Assembly (NCBI RefSeq): GCF_010730195.1
Contig: NZ_AP022613.1
Coordinates: 4,340,001 to 4,404,000 of the forward strand
Origin: Mycobacterium conspicuum
GTDB taxonomy: Bacteria > Actinomycetota > Actinomycetes > Mycobacteriales > Mycobacteriaceae
Length of the DNA: 64,000 nt
Direction: 5' to 3'
How positions within the stretch are numbered: the stretch's first letter is position 1; each line of letters opens with the position of its first letter. Shown piece after piece: positions 16,859 through 26,457 of the stretch. Made by a program: the position numbers and the translations under genes. The notes beneath the pieces were generated by a model, which saw only the letters and a list, made by a program, of their open reading frames with translations, had not been told where the DNA came from and made no database searches.

Positions 16859-17098
16859 GTGAAGAACATTACCGTCTCTGTTTCGGACGACACCTACCGC
16901 ACGGCGCGGATTCGGGCTGCAGAACTCGGTAAGTCCCTGAGCGCGCTCGTTGCCGAGTACCTGAATTCGCTATCCGAGCGAGAGGCCGAGTTCTCTCGAC
17001 TCGAGGCGAAGCAACAAGCAGTCCAAAACGAAATCCGCCGGTTTTCCGCCCGCGATCGCCTGAGCCGGGACGACGTCCACGACCGTGCGGTTCATTGA
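16859..17098 (+). CDS. Ribbon-helix-helix antitoxin (VapB type)
   Basis: 79 residues from GTG at 16859. The first 45 residues have the ribbon-helix-helix pattern (KNITVSVSDDTYRTARIRAA then LSALVAEYLNSL); the C-terminal helix is rich in Glu/Lys/Gln and would thread into the toxin. It overlaps the PIN toxin gene by 14 bases, a standard VapBC arrangement. This module is not part of the M. tuberculosis Rv1220c-Rv1219c neighbourhood and is probably an insertion. Confidence 0.8.
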   Translation: MKNITVSVSDDTYRTARIRAAELGKSLSALVAEYLNSLSEREAEFSRLEAKQQAVQNEIRRFSARDRLSRDDVHDRAVH

Positions 17099-17522
17099 CA
17101 CCAACGTCCTGCTTTACGCGATCTCACACGATCCGGAAGAGCGGGACAAGGCGAAACGTGCCAACGACATTCTGGCCGCCCGCGACCTTGCCGTGTCTGT
17201 TCAAGTTCTTCAGGAATTCTATGTTCAGGCAACACGCGCAAGCAGGCCCGATCCGATCACCCACGAGCAGGCTGTCGCGCTGGTGGAGTCGTTCATGCGG
17301 TTTCCCGTTGCGCCAATCACGGCCGAGGTAGTGCTCGCCGCCCTGGCGACAAGTCAGCGGTTCCGGGTGTCGTACCGGGACGCCGCAATTCTCGAGGCCG
17401 GCCGCGCGCTCGGTTGTGACGTCGTCCTGTCCGAAGACCTAAGCGACGGCGCCGACTACGCCGGGTTGCGGGTCGAGAATCCGTTCCGCACCGGTCGCTC
17501 TGGGCAAGCCAGCGGTTCCTGA
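17085..17522 (+). CDS. PIN-domain ribonuclease toxin (VapC type)
   Basis: 145 residues from GTG at 17085. PIN-domain acidic residues are present: Asp5 in FIDTNVLLY, Glu in VLQEFYVQ, Asp in YRDAAILEAG and the late VLSEDLSDGADY. VapC toxins cleave RNA, often tRNA or rRNA loops, when freed from VapB. It is coupled to the antitoxin by a 14-base overlap. The catalytic set looks complete, so it is expected to be active. Confidence 0.85.
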   Translation: MRFIDTNVLLYAISHDPEERDKAKRANDILAARDLAVSVQVLQEFYVQATRASRPDPITHEQAVALVESFMRFPVAPITAEVVLAALATSQRFRVSYRDAAILEAGRALGCDVVLSEDLSDGADYAGLRVENPFRTGRSGQASGS

Positions 17523-17544
17523 TTGCGCGGCCCTTCACCCCGCC

Positions 17545-17574
17545 TTGACGTTCGACTGAACGTTCGTTTAGCAT
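17545..17574 (+). promoter_or_regulatory. Promoter and palindromic operator of the TetR-ABC operon
   Basis: TTGACG (17545-17550) and TAGCAT (17569-17574), 18 bases apart, are a plausible sigma-A promoter. The perfect palindrome ACGTTC-GACT-GAACGT (17548-17563) overlaps the -35 element and spacer, so repressor binding would block polymerase. The tetR ATG is 7 bases after the -10 element, so the transcript would be nearly leaderless. Auto-repression by the TetR protein is the simple reading. Confidence 0.6.
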
Positions 17575-17581
17575 ACTGAAC

Positions 17582-18209
17582 ATGCGTTCAGCCGATCTGA
17601 CGGCGGCTGCTCGAATCCGCGACGCGGCCATCGAGCAGTTCGGGCAGCACGGCTTCGGGGTGGGGCTGCGGGCCATCGCCGAAGCCGCGGGGGTGAGCGC
17701 CGCGCTGGTCATCCACCACTTCGGTTCCAAGGAGGGCCTGCGCAAGGCCTGCGACGACTACGTCGCCGAGGAGGTCCGCAGCCAGAAGTCCGAGACGATT
17801 CAGTCCAACGATCCGGCCACCTGGTTGACGAAGTTGGCCGAGATCGAGTCCTACGCGGCCGTGACCGCCTACCTGGTGCGCAGCTTGCAAACCGGCGGCG
17901 ACTTAGCAAACATGTTGTGGCACACGATGATTGAGAACGCCGAGGACTACATGGCCGAGGGCGTTCGGGCCGGAACCATCAAGCCCAGCCGCGATCCGCA
18001 CGCCAGGGCCAGGTTTCTGGCCATCACCGGCGGCGGCGGTCTGTTGCTCTACATCCAAATGCACGAAAACCCAACCGATATCCGGGCGGTCCTGCGCGAC
18101 TACGCCCGCGACATGATCCTGCCCTCCCTGGAGATCTACACCGAGGGCCTGCTGGCGGACCGCACGATGTACGACGCATTCCTGGCAGCCGAAGAGCAAG
18201 GAGCATCCC

Positions 18210-18220
<11 letters not shown>
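17582..18220 (+). CDS. TetR-family transcriptional regulator (Rv1219c-like)
   Basis: 212 residues. The N-terminal helix-turn-helix is clear (AARIRDAAIEQFGQHGFGVG, IAEAAGVSAALVIHHFGSKEGL); the rest is a helical ligand/dimer domain. Length and position match M. tuberculosis Rv1219c, known to control the adjacent ABC exporter genes. It is the first gene of a four-gene operon with overlapping ends. The operator palindrome lies directly upstream. Confidence 0.9.
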
Positions 18221-19117
<897 letters not shown>

Positions 19118-19121
<4 letters not shown>

Positions 19122-20755
19122 GCACCGCGACGCTGCAGCGGCCGTCCCGCCCCGCGCGTTCCGCCGGGTCGCCCTTCTCCGGAACGCTGTCGATCCTGCG
19201 GCTCTACCTGCGGCGGGACCGAATCACGTTGCCGCTGTGGGTGCTTCTGCTCTCGGTGCCACTGGCCACCGTGTACGTCGGAAGCGTCCTGAAGGTCTAC
19301 CCCAACGAGGCCGCGCGCGCCGGGTTCGCCGCCTCCATCATGGCAAGCCCGGCCCAGCGCGCGCTGTACGGCCAGGTCTACAACACCAGCATCGGTGCGG
19401 TCGGCGTTTGGAAAGCGGGGATGTTCCACCTGCTCATCGCGGTCGCGGTCATCCTCACCGTGATCCGCCACACCCGCGCCGACGAGGAAACGGGCCGCAC
19501 CGAGCTGATCGACTCGACGGCGATCGGCCGCTACGCCAGTCTGACCGCGGCGCTGATGCTGTGCTTCGGGGCGTCGATCGCCACCGGCACGATCGGCGCG
19601 GCGGGATTGCTCACCACCGCTATCCCCGCCACCGGCTCGCTGGCCTTCGGTGCGGCGCTGGCGGGCTCCGGCCTGGTGTTCACCGCCGTGGCCGCCGTGG
19701 CCGCGCAACTGTCGCCGAGCGCCCGGGTCGCCCGCGGTTTCGCGTTCGCCGTCCTGGGGACCGCGTTCACGTTGCGCGCGGTCGGCGACGCCGGCTCCGG
19801 CACGCTTTCGTGGCTTTCCCCGCTGGGGTGGTCGCTGCAGGTCCGGCCGTACGCGGGTGATCGGTGGTGGGTGCTGCTTTTGCATTTGGCCACGACCGCG
19901 GTGCTGACGCTGGTCGCCTACCGCCTGCTCGCCGGGCGCGACGTGGGCGCCGGACTCATCGCCGAGCGCGCCGGGCCCGGGACGGCCGGGCCGGGACTGC
20001 GCGGCATCGCCGGGCTGACGTGGCGGCTGGACCGCGGCGCGGTGCTGGTGTGGTCCGTCGGGCTGTGCCTGTATGGCGTCCTGATGGGCAGTGTCGCGCA
20101 CGGCATCGGCGACGAGCTGGGCGACAGCACCGCCGCGCGTGACATCGTGGCGCGGATGGGTGGCACCAGCGCGCTCGAGCAGGCCTTCCTCGCGGTGGCG
20201 TTCGCCATGCTGGGCATGGTGGCCGCCGCGTTCGCCGTCTCGCTCACGCTGCGCCTGCATCAAGAGGAGGCCGCCCAGCGAGCCGAGACCACGCTGGCCG
20301 GCGCTGTTGCCCGAACCCGTTGGCTGGCAAGCCATTTGGTCGCTGCCCTGGCCGGTTCGACGGCGGCGATGCTGGCCGCCGGCGCGACGGCCGGGCTTGT
20401 CTACGGCGTCGCGGCCGACGATGTGGCCGGCAAGCTGGCCGTCGTCGTCGGCACGGCGGCCGTGCAGCTGCCCGCCGTGTGGCTGCTGTCCGCGGTGACG
20501 CTGGCGTTGTTCGGCCTCACACCGCGGTTCACGCCGGTCGCGTGGGGGGTGCTGGTGGCGTTCATCGCCGTGTATCTGATCGGCTCGCTGGCCGGGTTCC
20601 CGCAGTGGGTGCTCGACCTGGAACCGTTCGCGCATACCCCGCGGGTCGGCGGTGGCGACTTCACCGCGGTGCCGTTGCTGTGGTTGCTGGCCGTCGACGC
20701 GGCGCTGATCGCGTTGGGAATCATAGCGTTTCGTCGTCGGGACATCCGATCATGA
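19118..20755 (+). CDS. ABC exporter membrane protein (Rv1217c-like)
   Basis: 545 residues starting in an ATGA overlap with the ATPase gene. It contains roughly a dozen hydrophobic segments in two halves, with a short cytoplasmic N-terminus (TATLQRPSRPARSAGSPFSG). An ABC-2-like permease forming the exporter with the upstream ATPase. No catalytic motifs are expected. Length and position agree with Rv1217c. Confidence 0.9.
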
Positions 20756-21426
20756 AAACCACGATCCGCCTCACCGCGTCATCGATTTTCGGCCTGGCCA
20801 TACTGGGCTTGCTGCTGTTCGTCCCGGCCGGGACGCTGAACTATTGGCAGGCATGGGTTTTCATCGGCGTCTTCACGGCCGCGACGATCATCCCAAGCAT
20901 CTACTTGGCCCGGACGAACCCCGCGGCGCTGCAGCGACGCATGCGCGGCGGTCCCCTTGCGGAGGGCAGGCTGATCCAAAAAGTCGTCATCGTCTTCGCG
21001 TTTCTGGATCTGTTCGCCATGGTGGTGTTCAGCGTGGTCGATTACCGGATGGGCTGGTCGTCGGTGCCCGGGTGGCTGTGCCTGGTGGGTGATGTGCTGA
21101 TAGCGGCCGGAATCGGCTTCGCGATGCTGGTGATCGTCCAGAACAGCTACGCGGCCGCCACCGTGCGGATAGAAGCGGGCCAGTCACTGGCGTCCGGGGG
21201 TGTCTACAAGTTCGTCCGGCACCCCATGTACGTCGGAAACGTGATCATGATGGTCGGCATCCCGCTCGCGCTCGGCTCCTACTGGGGGCTGCTTTTCGTC
21301 ATCCCCGGCGTGCTGGTGCTGGTCTCCCGCATCCTGGACGAAGAGAAAATGCTCAGCCAGGAATTGAGCGGGTACCGCGAATACACCCAGCGGGTGCGCT
21401 ATCGGTTACTGCCGTATGTGTGGTAG
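20752..21426 (+). CDS. Membrane methyltransferase-like protein (Rv1216c-like, ICMT/PEMT family)
   Basis: 224 residues from the ATG at 20752 (ATGA overlap with the permease). Four to five membrane helices and the C-terminal signature of isoprenylcysteine/phospholipid methyltransferases: VYKFVRHPMYVGN, then a Glu-rich DEEKML and LSGYREYTQRVRYRLLPYVW. SAM-dependent membrane methylation of a lipid or peptide is likely. As in M. tuberculosis it closes the TetR-ABC operon and here borders island B. Confidence 0.88.
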   Translation: MKTTIRLTASSIFGLAILGLLLFVPAGTLNYWQAWVFIGVFTAATIIPSIYLARTNPAALQRRMRGGPLAEGRLIQKVVIVFAFLDLFAMVVFSVVDYRMGWSSVPGWLCLVGDVLIAAGIGFAMLVIVQNSYAAATVRIEAGQSLASGGVYKFVRHPMYVGNVIMMVGIPLALGSYWGLLFVIPGVLVLVSRILDEEKMLSQELSGYREYTQRVRYRLLPYVW

Positions 21427-21761
21427 CTGCGCCCCGCGGTGCTGGTCTTTGTGGCAGAGCGAGAGTTGTTGCCAAACTGGATCGTTTCACTATACGGCGT
21501 CAAACCCAGCAATCTGGCGGAACTGAGCGGATTCACGTCTTGGGCTAAACCCTCCCCGCGACGCGCCATCGCCGGATACGATTGAAAACCGTGTCCGGCC
21601 AAGACCGCGCCGGTGAGGGGGAATCTGCCTGAGTATGACCGTGCGTAAAGCAACGCGCTCTAGATCAGCTCGTGGCCGCGAAGACGGGAACCAGGCCGCA
21701 GCTATCGGGGATTGAGCATGCAACTGTTGAGTTTGATATCGCCACGAATCGAGCACGCCTC
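21427..21761. other. Junction between conserved core and island B
   Basis: 335 bases with no convincing gene. In M. tuberculosis the order continues towards Rv1215c, PE14 and glgC; here that interval is replaced by the sugar gene island. The frame of the following gene is open from 21672 but its extra 30 residues do not fit the family. No tRNA, integrase or direct-repeat attachment site was recognised. Confidence 0.5.
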
Positions 21762-22535
21762 ATGAAGGCCGTGCTGTTGGCCGGCGGCCTCGGCACTCGC
21801 CTCCGCGAGGAGACGGTTATCCGCCCCAAACCGATGGTGGAAATTGGCGGTAGACCGATCCTGTGGCACATTATGAAGATCTATTCGCACCACGGAATCA
21901 ATGATTTCATTGTCTGCTGCGGCTACAAAGGCTATGTAATCAAGGAATACTTCGCCAACTACTTCTTGCATATGTCGGACGTGACCTTTGACATGTCCAC
22001 CAACACGATGCAAGTGCATGAGCACCACGCGGAACCGTGGCGAGTGACGCTGGTGGACACCGGCGACGACACCCTAACGGGCGGCCGCCTCAAGCGTGTG
22101 GCAGCGCACATCCGTGACGATGAAGCTTTCTGCTTCACCTACGGTGATGGCCTTAGCGACGTGAACATCGGCGCCAGCATTGATTTCCATCGTCGCCATG
22201 AACGCCTCGCCACCGTCACCACGGTATTTCCGCCAGGGCGGTACGGGGCCATCGAGCGCGACGGCGACCGGGTCACGCGCTTTGTCGAAAAGCCCCCCGG
22301 CGACGGCGGCCTCATCAACGGCGGATTTTTTGTCCTGTCCCCCGCCGTACTCGACTACGTCGAAGGCGACCAAACCTCGTTTGAAGGTGAGCCCTTGGCC
22401 AAGCTGGCCGCCGACGGCCAACTGATGGCCTTCGTCCATTCCGGTTTCTGGCAACCGATGGACACACTTCGGGACAAGAACCAGCTCGAACACTTATGGA
22501 GTAGCGGCGACGCCCCGTGGAAATGCTGGCTTTGA
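21762..22535 (+). CDS. rfbF: Glucose-1-phosphate cytidylyltransferase
   Basis: 257 residues. The start MKAVLLAGGLGTRLREET is the family's nucleotide-binding opening, followed by RPKPMVEIGGRPILWHIMK, YGDGLSD (metal-binding Asp) and INGGFFVLSP. RfbF makes CDP-glucose from CTP and glucose-1-phosphate, the first step to CDP-linked 6-deoxy and 3,6-dideoxy sugars. ATG at 21762 is set by the family N-terminus. It leads the rfbF, epimerase, C-methyltransferase operon, with its partner rfbG convergent at 24314-25357. Confidence 0.92.
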   Translation: MKAVLLAGGLGTRLREETVIRPKPMVEIGGRPILWHIMKIYSHHGINDFIVCCGYKGYVIKEYFANYFLHMSDVTFDMSTNTMQVHEHHAEPWRVTLVDTGDDTLTGGRLKRVAAHIRDDEAFCFTYGDGLSDVNIGASIDFHRRHERLATVTTVFPPGRYGAIERDGDRVTRFVEKPPGDGGLINGGFFVLSPAVLDYVEGDQTSFEGEPLAKLAADGQLMAFVHSGFWQPMDTLRDKNQLEHLWSSGDAPWKCWL

Positions 22536-22551
22536 ACCTGGATTGGGCCTG

Positions 22552-23103
22552 GTGAAGATTCTCGACGCGCCGCTGGCCGATCTGAAGATCGTGCAGTCCT
22601 TCCCCCATCGCGATGACCGCGGCGCATTCATGCGCCTCTTCTGCGCCCAGGAACTTCAGCCCGTTTTAGGTCACCGCCAGATCGTGCAAATCAATCAATC
22701 CAGGACCACCAGCGTCGGGGCGGTGCGCGGTATGCATTTCCAGTTTCCGCCGCATGCGGAGATGAAGATGGTCCGCTGCGTTCGCGGCCGGGTCTGGGAC
22801 GTTGCGGTGGACCTGCGGGCCGGCTCACCGACGTTCTTGCGGTGGCACGCCGTGGAACTTGCACCAGACGACGCGCAAATGCTGGTCATCCCAGAAGGAT
22901 TCGCGCACGGCTTTCAAGCGTTGGAGCCTGACAGCGAATTGCTTTATCTGCACACGGCGTTCTACCACCCACCTTCCGAGGGCGGACTACGTTACGACGA
23001 TCCGCGGCTCGCCATCACCTGGCCGTTACCGCCGCAGGACCTTTCATCTCGTGACCTTGCCCACCCGCTAGTGGGTCCTGAATTCTGCGGGATCGAATTA
23101 TGA
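22552..23103 (+). CDS. RfbC-like 3,5-epimerase (cupin)
   Basis: About 183 residues. The RmlC/RfbC cupin pattern is present: DDRGAFMRLF, VRGMHFQFPP with the catalytic His, GRVWDVAVDLRAGSPTF, VIPEGFAHGFQAL and LYLHTAFYHP. Such enzymes epimerise 4-keto-6-deoxy sugar nucleotides. In this setting the substrate is probably a CDP-4-keto-6-deoxyglucose derivative rather than the dTDP form (inference). GTG at 22552 is chosen; TTG at 22543 is possible. It overlaps the next gene in TTATGA. Confidence 0.85.
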   Translation: MKILDAPLADLKIVQSFPHRDDRGAFMRLFCAQELQPVLGHRQIVQINQSRTTSVGAVRGMHFQFPPHAEMKMVRCVRGRVWDVAVDLRAGSPTFLRWHAVELAPDDAQMLVIPEGFAHGFQALEPDSELLYLHTAFYHPPSEGGLRYDDPRLAITWPLPPQDLSSRDLAHPLVGPEFCGIEL

Positions 23104-24323
23104 AGTGCCGGCACTGCGGTGCGCCGCTCGAGCATCGCTTCATTGACCTCGGCTTTGCACCCCCGTCCAACGCGTACCTGCAGGCCGAGCAGCTGTCTGA
23201 CCCGGAACTGCACTACCCGCTGCGCGTGAACGTGTGCCACCACTGCTGGTTGGTCCAGACCGAGGATTACGCCCGCGCCGACGAACTTTTCGACGTTGAC
23301 TACGCGTATTTCTCCAGCACCTCCACCACGTGGCTCGACCACGCGGCGCGCTACGCGCGGATGGTCACCGAACGCCTGCAACTTGGGCCCGCCAGCTTCG
23401 TTATCGAGGTGGCCTCCAACGACGGCTACCTGCTGAAAAACTTTGTGGCAGCGGGCATTCCGTGCTTGGGTGTTGAGCCGACGGCGAGCACGGCCGCGGC
23501 TGCCGAGGCCGGGGGCATCCCGGTTAGGCGAGAATTCTTTGGCGAAGCCCTGGGGCGTGAACTCGCAGCTGAGGAACGGAGTGCGGATCTTGTTGTGGGC
23601 AACAATGTGTACGCCCATGTGCCCGACATCAACGACTTCACCCGGGGACTGGCCGCCGTGCTGAAGCCCGAAGGTACCGTCACCCTGGAATTTCCCCACC
23701 TGATGCCGTTAATCGAACAGACCCAGTTCGACACCATCTATCACGAGCATTTCTCTTACCTGTCGCTTACCGCGCTGAGGCAAATCTTCTCCGCGGCCGG
23801 CTTGCGCGTCTGGGACGTGGAGGAACTGTCGACCCACGGCGGCAGCCTGCGCGTGTATGGCTGCCTTGCCGAGGCGGCGATTCCCACCACGGACCGCGTC
23901 GGATCGTTGCTGGCCCGTGAGGAGACGTTCGGATTGGCCCGGCTCGAGACCTACACGGCGTTCCAGGCGCGCGCCGACCGCGTGAAAGATAACTTCGTGG
24001 CCTTCCTCATCGAGGAAAAGCACCTTGGCCGCCGCGTGGCAGCCTACGGGGCTGCGGCAAAGGGCAACACATTGCTCAATTACGCAGGCGTCAAACCGGA
24101 CTTACTCCCGTACGTGTGCGATGCCGCGGGGTCCAAACAGGGCAAATTCCTGCCGGGAAGCCATATTCCGATCTATTCGCCTGAGGCATTGCGGGAGAAC
24201 CCGCCCGACGACGTGGTCGTGTTGCCCTGGAACATCGCCCGCGAAGTGCAGACCCAGCTGGCCGATGTTCTGCCGGGCGACACGCGTCTGGTGACGGCGG
24301 TTCCCGAATTGCGCTACCTGTGA
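23100..24323 (+). CDS. Sugar C-methyltransferase (TylC3/NovU type)
   Basis: 407 residues with the three-part architecture of NDP-sugar C-methyltransferases: an N-terminal zinc site (Cys3, Cys6, Cys46, Cys49), a SAM domain with EVASNDGYLL at 103-112, the active-site YHEHFSYLS, and a C-terminal Methyltransf_14 domain (YGAAAKGNTLLN). These enzymes add a methyl to the carbon next to the keto group of 4-keto-6-deoxy sugars. ATG overlaps the epimerase stop. The last 10 bases overlap the end of rfbG on the other strand. Expected product: a branched CDP-6-deoxyhexose. Confidence 0.9.
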   Translation: MKCRHCGAPLEHRFIDLGFAPPSNAYLQAEQLSDPELHYPLRVNVCHHCWLVQTEDYARADELFDVDYAYFSSTSTTWLDHAARYARMVTERLQLGPASFVIEVASNDGYLLKNFVAAGIPCLGVEPTASTAAAAEAGGIPVRREFFGEALGRELAAEERSADLVVGNNVYAHVPDINDFTRGLAAVLKPEGTVTLEFPHLMPLIEQTQFDTIYHEHFSYLSLTALRQIFSAAGLRVWDVEELSTHGGSLRVYGCLAEAAIPTTDRVGSLLAREETFGLARLETYTAFQARADRVKDNFVAFLIEEKHLGRRVAAYGAAAKGNTLLNYAGVKPDLLPYVCDAAGSKQGKFLPGSHIPIYSPEALRENPPDDVVVLPWNIAREVQTQLADVLPGDTRLVTAVPELRYL

Positions 24324-25357
24324 AGCCCCGCCCCGTCTGGATCGAGGACGTGTGCGAACGCGTCGATTTGCTCCCGGGTCACCGTCAGCGGGTCGGCGCC
24401 GTCGTGCACGCGCCGGGCCCAGCTGACGGTCCATGACAGGGCGTCGTGAAAGCCGAGCCGATTGCGCCAGCCCAGCTCGCGCTCGGCCTTGGCCGGGTCG
24501 AGGGCCAGTAGGTTCGCCTCGTGGGGATGCTCCCCCCGGTCAAGTTCCCAGTGCGAGCCGCCGCCCCAGAGCTCGGCCGCCAGCGTCGCGACCTCGCCGA
24601 CTTCGACGAAGCTGTCGCGGCCCGGCCCGAAGTTCCATTCGCCTTGGCCGGAGCCAGCCAGGAGGGCGTCGGCAAGGGTCAGATAGCCGTTGAGGCAGTC
24701 GAGCACATGCTGCCATGGCCGCACTGCGCTCGGGAACCGGAGCCGGGGCGTCTGGCCGAAGGCAAAGGCGGCCGTCAGGTCCGGCAGCAGTCGGTCACGA
24801 CTGACGTCGCCGCCGCCAATGACGTTGCCGGCGCGGGCAATCGCAGTGGGGACGCCGGGGAAGCTGCGAATCCAGGACTGGGCCAGCAGATCGGCCATCG
24901 CCTTGGACGCGCTGTAGGGATCGTCGCCACCGAGAGGGTCGGTTTCAACATAACCGGCCTCCTGGTTGATGTTCCGATAGACCTTGTCGGAGGTCACCAC
25001 GACGTGCGCACGCACTGAAGCGGTGGCCGCGACGGCCTCCAGCACGTTGAGGGTCCCGATGGCATTGATCTCGTAGGTATCTCGCGGCCGGCGATACGAC
25101 TCGCGAACCAACGGCTGTGCGGCCATGTGCACGACAACATCCGGAGCCGCCGCCGACACCGCCGCCGCGGTGGCGTCGGCATCGCGAACGTCAACCCGAA
25201 AATCGTTGACAAGTTGGTCCGCAATCGCCGCCCGGTTGAACAACGCCCCGTCGAGCGGGTCGAGCGCTAGCCCGGACACCCGGTGTCCGCGGCTGACCAG
25301 CAGCAGCGTGAGCCAGGAGCCTTTGAAGCCGGTGTGCCCGGTGATTAAGTAGTGCAC
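24314..25357 (-). CDS. rfbG: CDP-glucose 4,6-dehydratase
   Basis: 347 residues, an extended SDR: NAD-binding GHTGFKG at 7-13, MAAQPLVRESY, TSDKVY, active-site YSASK, and ARAGNVIGGGD. The RPWQHVLDCLNGYL segment is typical of RfbG. It converts CDP-glucose to CDP-4-keto-6-deoxyglucose, the substrate of the epimerase and C-methyltransferase. GTG start at 25355-25357. It faces the C-methyltransferase and overlaps its 3' end by 10 bases, so it must have its own promoter in the 25358-25623 divergent region. Confidence 0.92.
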   Translation of the reverse strand: MHYLITGHTGFKGSWLTLLLVSRGHRVSGLALDPLDGALFNRAAIADQLVNDFRVDVRDADATAAAVSAAAPDVVVHMAAQPLVRESYRRPRDTYEINAIGTLNVLEAVAATASVRAHVVVTSDKVYRNINQEAGYVETDPLGGDDPYSASKAMADLLAQSWIRSFPGVPTAIARAGNVIGGGDVSRDRLLPDLTAAFAFGQTPRLRFPSAVRPWQHVLDCLNGYLTLADALLAGSGQGEWNFGPGRDSFVEVGEVATLAAELWGGGSHWELDRGEHPHEANLLALDPAKAERELGWRNRLGFHDALSWTVSWARRVHDGADPLTVTREQIDAFAHVLDPDGAGLHR

Positions 25358-25623
25358 GGGCTACCGCGTAGCCTTGGCCAGGTATTCGCGGCCCGGCTCC
25401 GCGCCCCCGCGCAGCACGTACTTTTTGACTTCCACAGTTCTAAAACCCTACAGCGACCCCGGGTTTTGGCTACGTTGCGATAGAGCACAAATTCGACGCG
25501 GGACGGCCCAGGAACTGGCGGCCGCGGGATGCGTCGGCGAGGGGGGTGCGTGGGAGAAGGCAATGACGGGCCGGCAAGGTGTCATCCTGCCGCGTGGACG
25601 CGGCTCTGGGTCCCGAGCCTGAA
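25358..25623. promoter_or_regulatory. Divergent promoter region between rfbG and the reductase operon
   Basis: 266 bases separating rfbG (minus) from the 25624-28275 operon (plus). It probably holds both promoters. No clear operator or gene seen. Confidence 0.4.
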
Positions 25624-26457
25624 ATGACGGTTACCTTGACGGGAGCGACCGGATTCGTCGGACGGCAGATTCTGCGCGCCCTGCTGGAGCGGGGCTGCTC
25701 GGTGCGGGTGCTCGTTCGAGATCCCGCGCGCCTGCCTGATGGCCGGGAGCCTGGCGCATTAGAGGTTGTGCAGACACCTGACTTGTTCGCGGAGGCGCCG
25801 GCCCGATTAGAAGAGCTGGTTAGGGATTCGCAAACCTTGGTGCACGCAGCGTGGTACGCCGAGCCGGGTGAATACCTCACCTCACCGGCGAACCTCGCGT
25901 GCCTTACCGGAACGCTTGATCTGGCGCGCGCGTTTGCGGTCGTCGGCGGGACGCGATTCGTCGGTGTCGGAACCTGCGCCGAGTACGACTCCTCCCAAGG
26001 CCTGATGACTACCGAGACTCCGCTCGCGCCGAACACGTTGTACGCCGCGTGCAAAGCATCGGCCTTCCAGGTGCTGAAATACTTTCTGGGTACGCAAGCC
26101 GTGAGCTTTGCCTGGTGCCGGCTCTTCTACCTGTATGGGGAGGGGGAAAACGAGCGGCGCCTGGTGCCCTACATTCGCAGGCAACTAGAGGCGGGGCAAG
26201 AAGTGCTCCTCACTCGCGGCAATCAGGTACGTGATTTCTCCGACGTGAAAGACGCCGCTCGGATGGTCGCCGACGTCGCACTGGGCCAGCGGCAAGGCGC
26301 GGTGAATATCTGCTCAGGCGAAGGGGTGACCGTTCGGCAACTCGCCGAACGCGTTGCCGACGAATACGGGCGGCGTGACTTGCTGCGTTTCGGGGCAGCG
26401 CCAGAGAACCTTTTCGACCCTCCGCGGGTCGTCGGCGTGCGGGAGGACGCAATATGA
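25624..26457 (+). CDS. NAD(P)-dependent sugar-nucleotide reductase/epimerase (SDR)
   Basis: 277 residues. Extended SDR with TGATGFVG at 6-13, VGVGTCAEYD near strand 6 and YAACK as the Tyr-x3-Lys catalytic pair; VRDFSDVKDAARM is the usual late motif. It resembles CDP-abequose/paratose synthase-like 4-ketoreductases and is well placed to reduce the C-methylated 4-keto sugar. The assignment as reductase rather than epimerase is inference. ATG at 25624; ends in an ATGA overlap with the next methyltransferase. Confidence 0.82.
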   Translation: MTVTLTGATGFVGRQILRALLERGCSVRVLVRDPARLPDGREPGALEVVQTPDLFAEAPARLEELVRDSQTLVHAAWYAEPGEYLTSPANLACLTGTLDLARAFAVVGGTRFVGVGTCAEYDSSQGLMTTETPLAPNTLYAACKASAFQVLKYFLGTQAVSFAWCRLFYLYGEGENERRLVPYIRRQLEAGQEVLLTRGNQVRDFSDVKDAARMVADVALGQRQGAVNICSGEGVTVRQLAERVADEYGRRDLLRFGAAPENLFDPPRVVGVREDAI

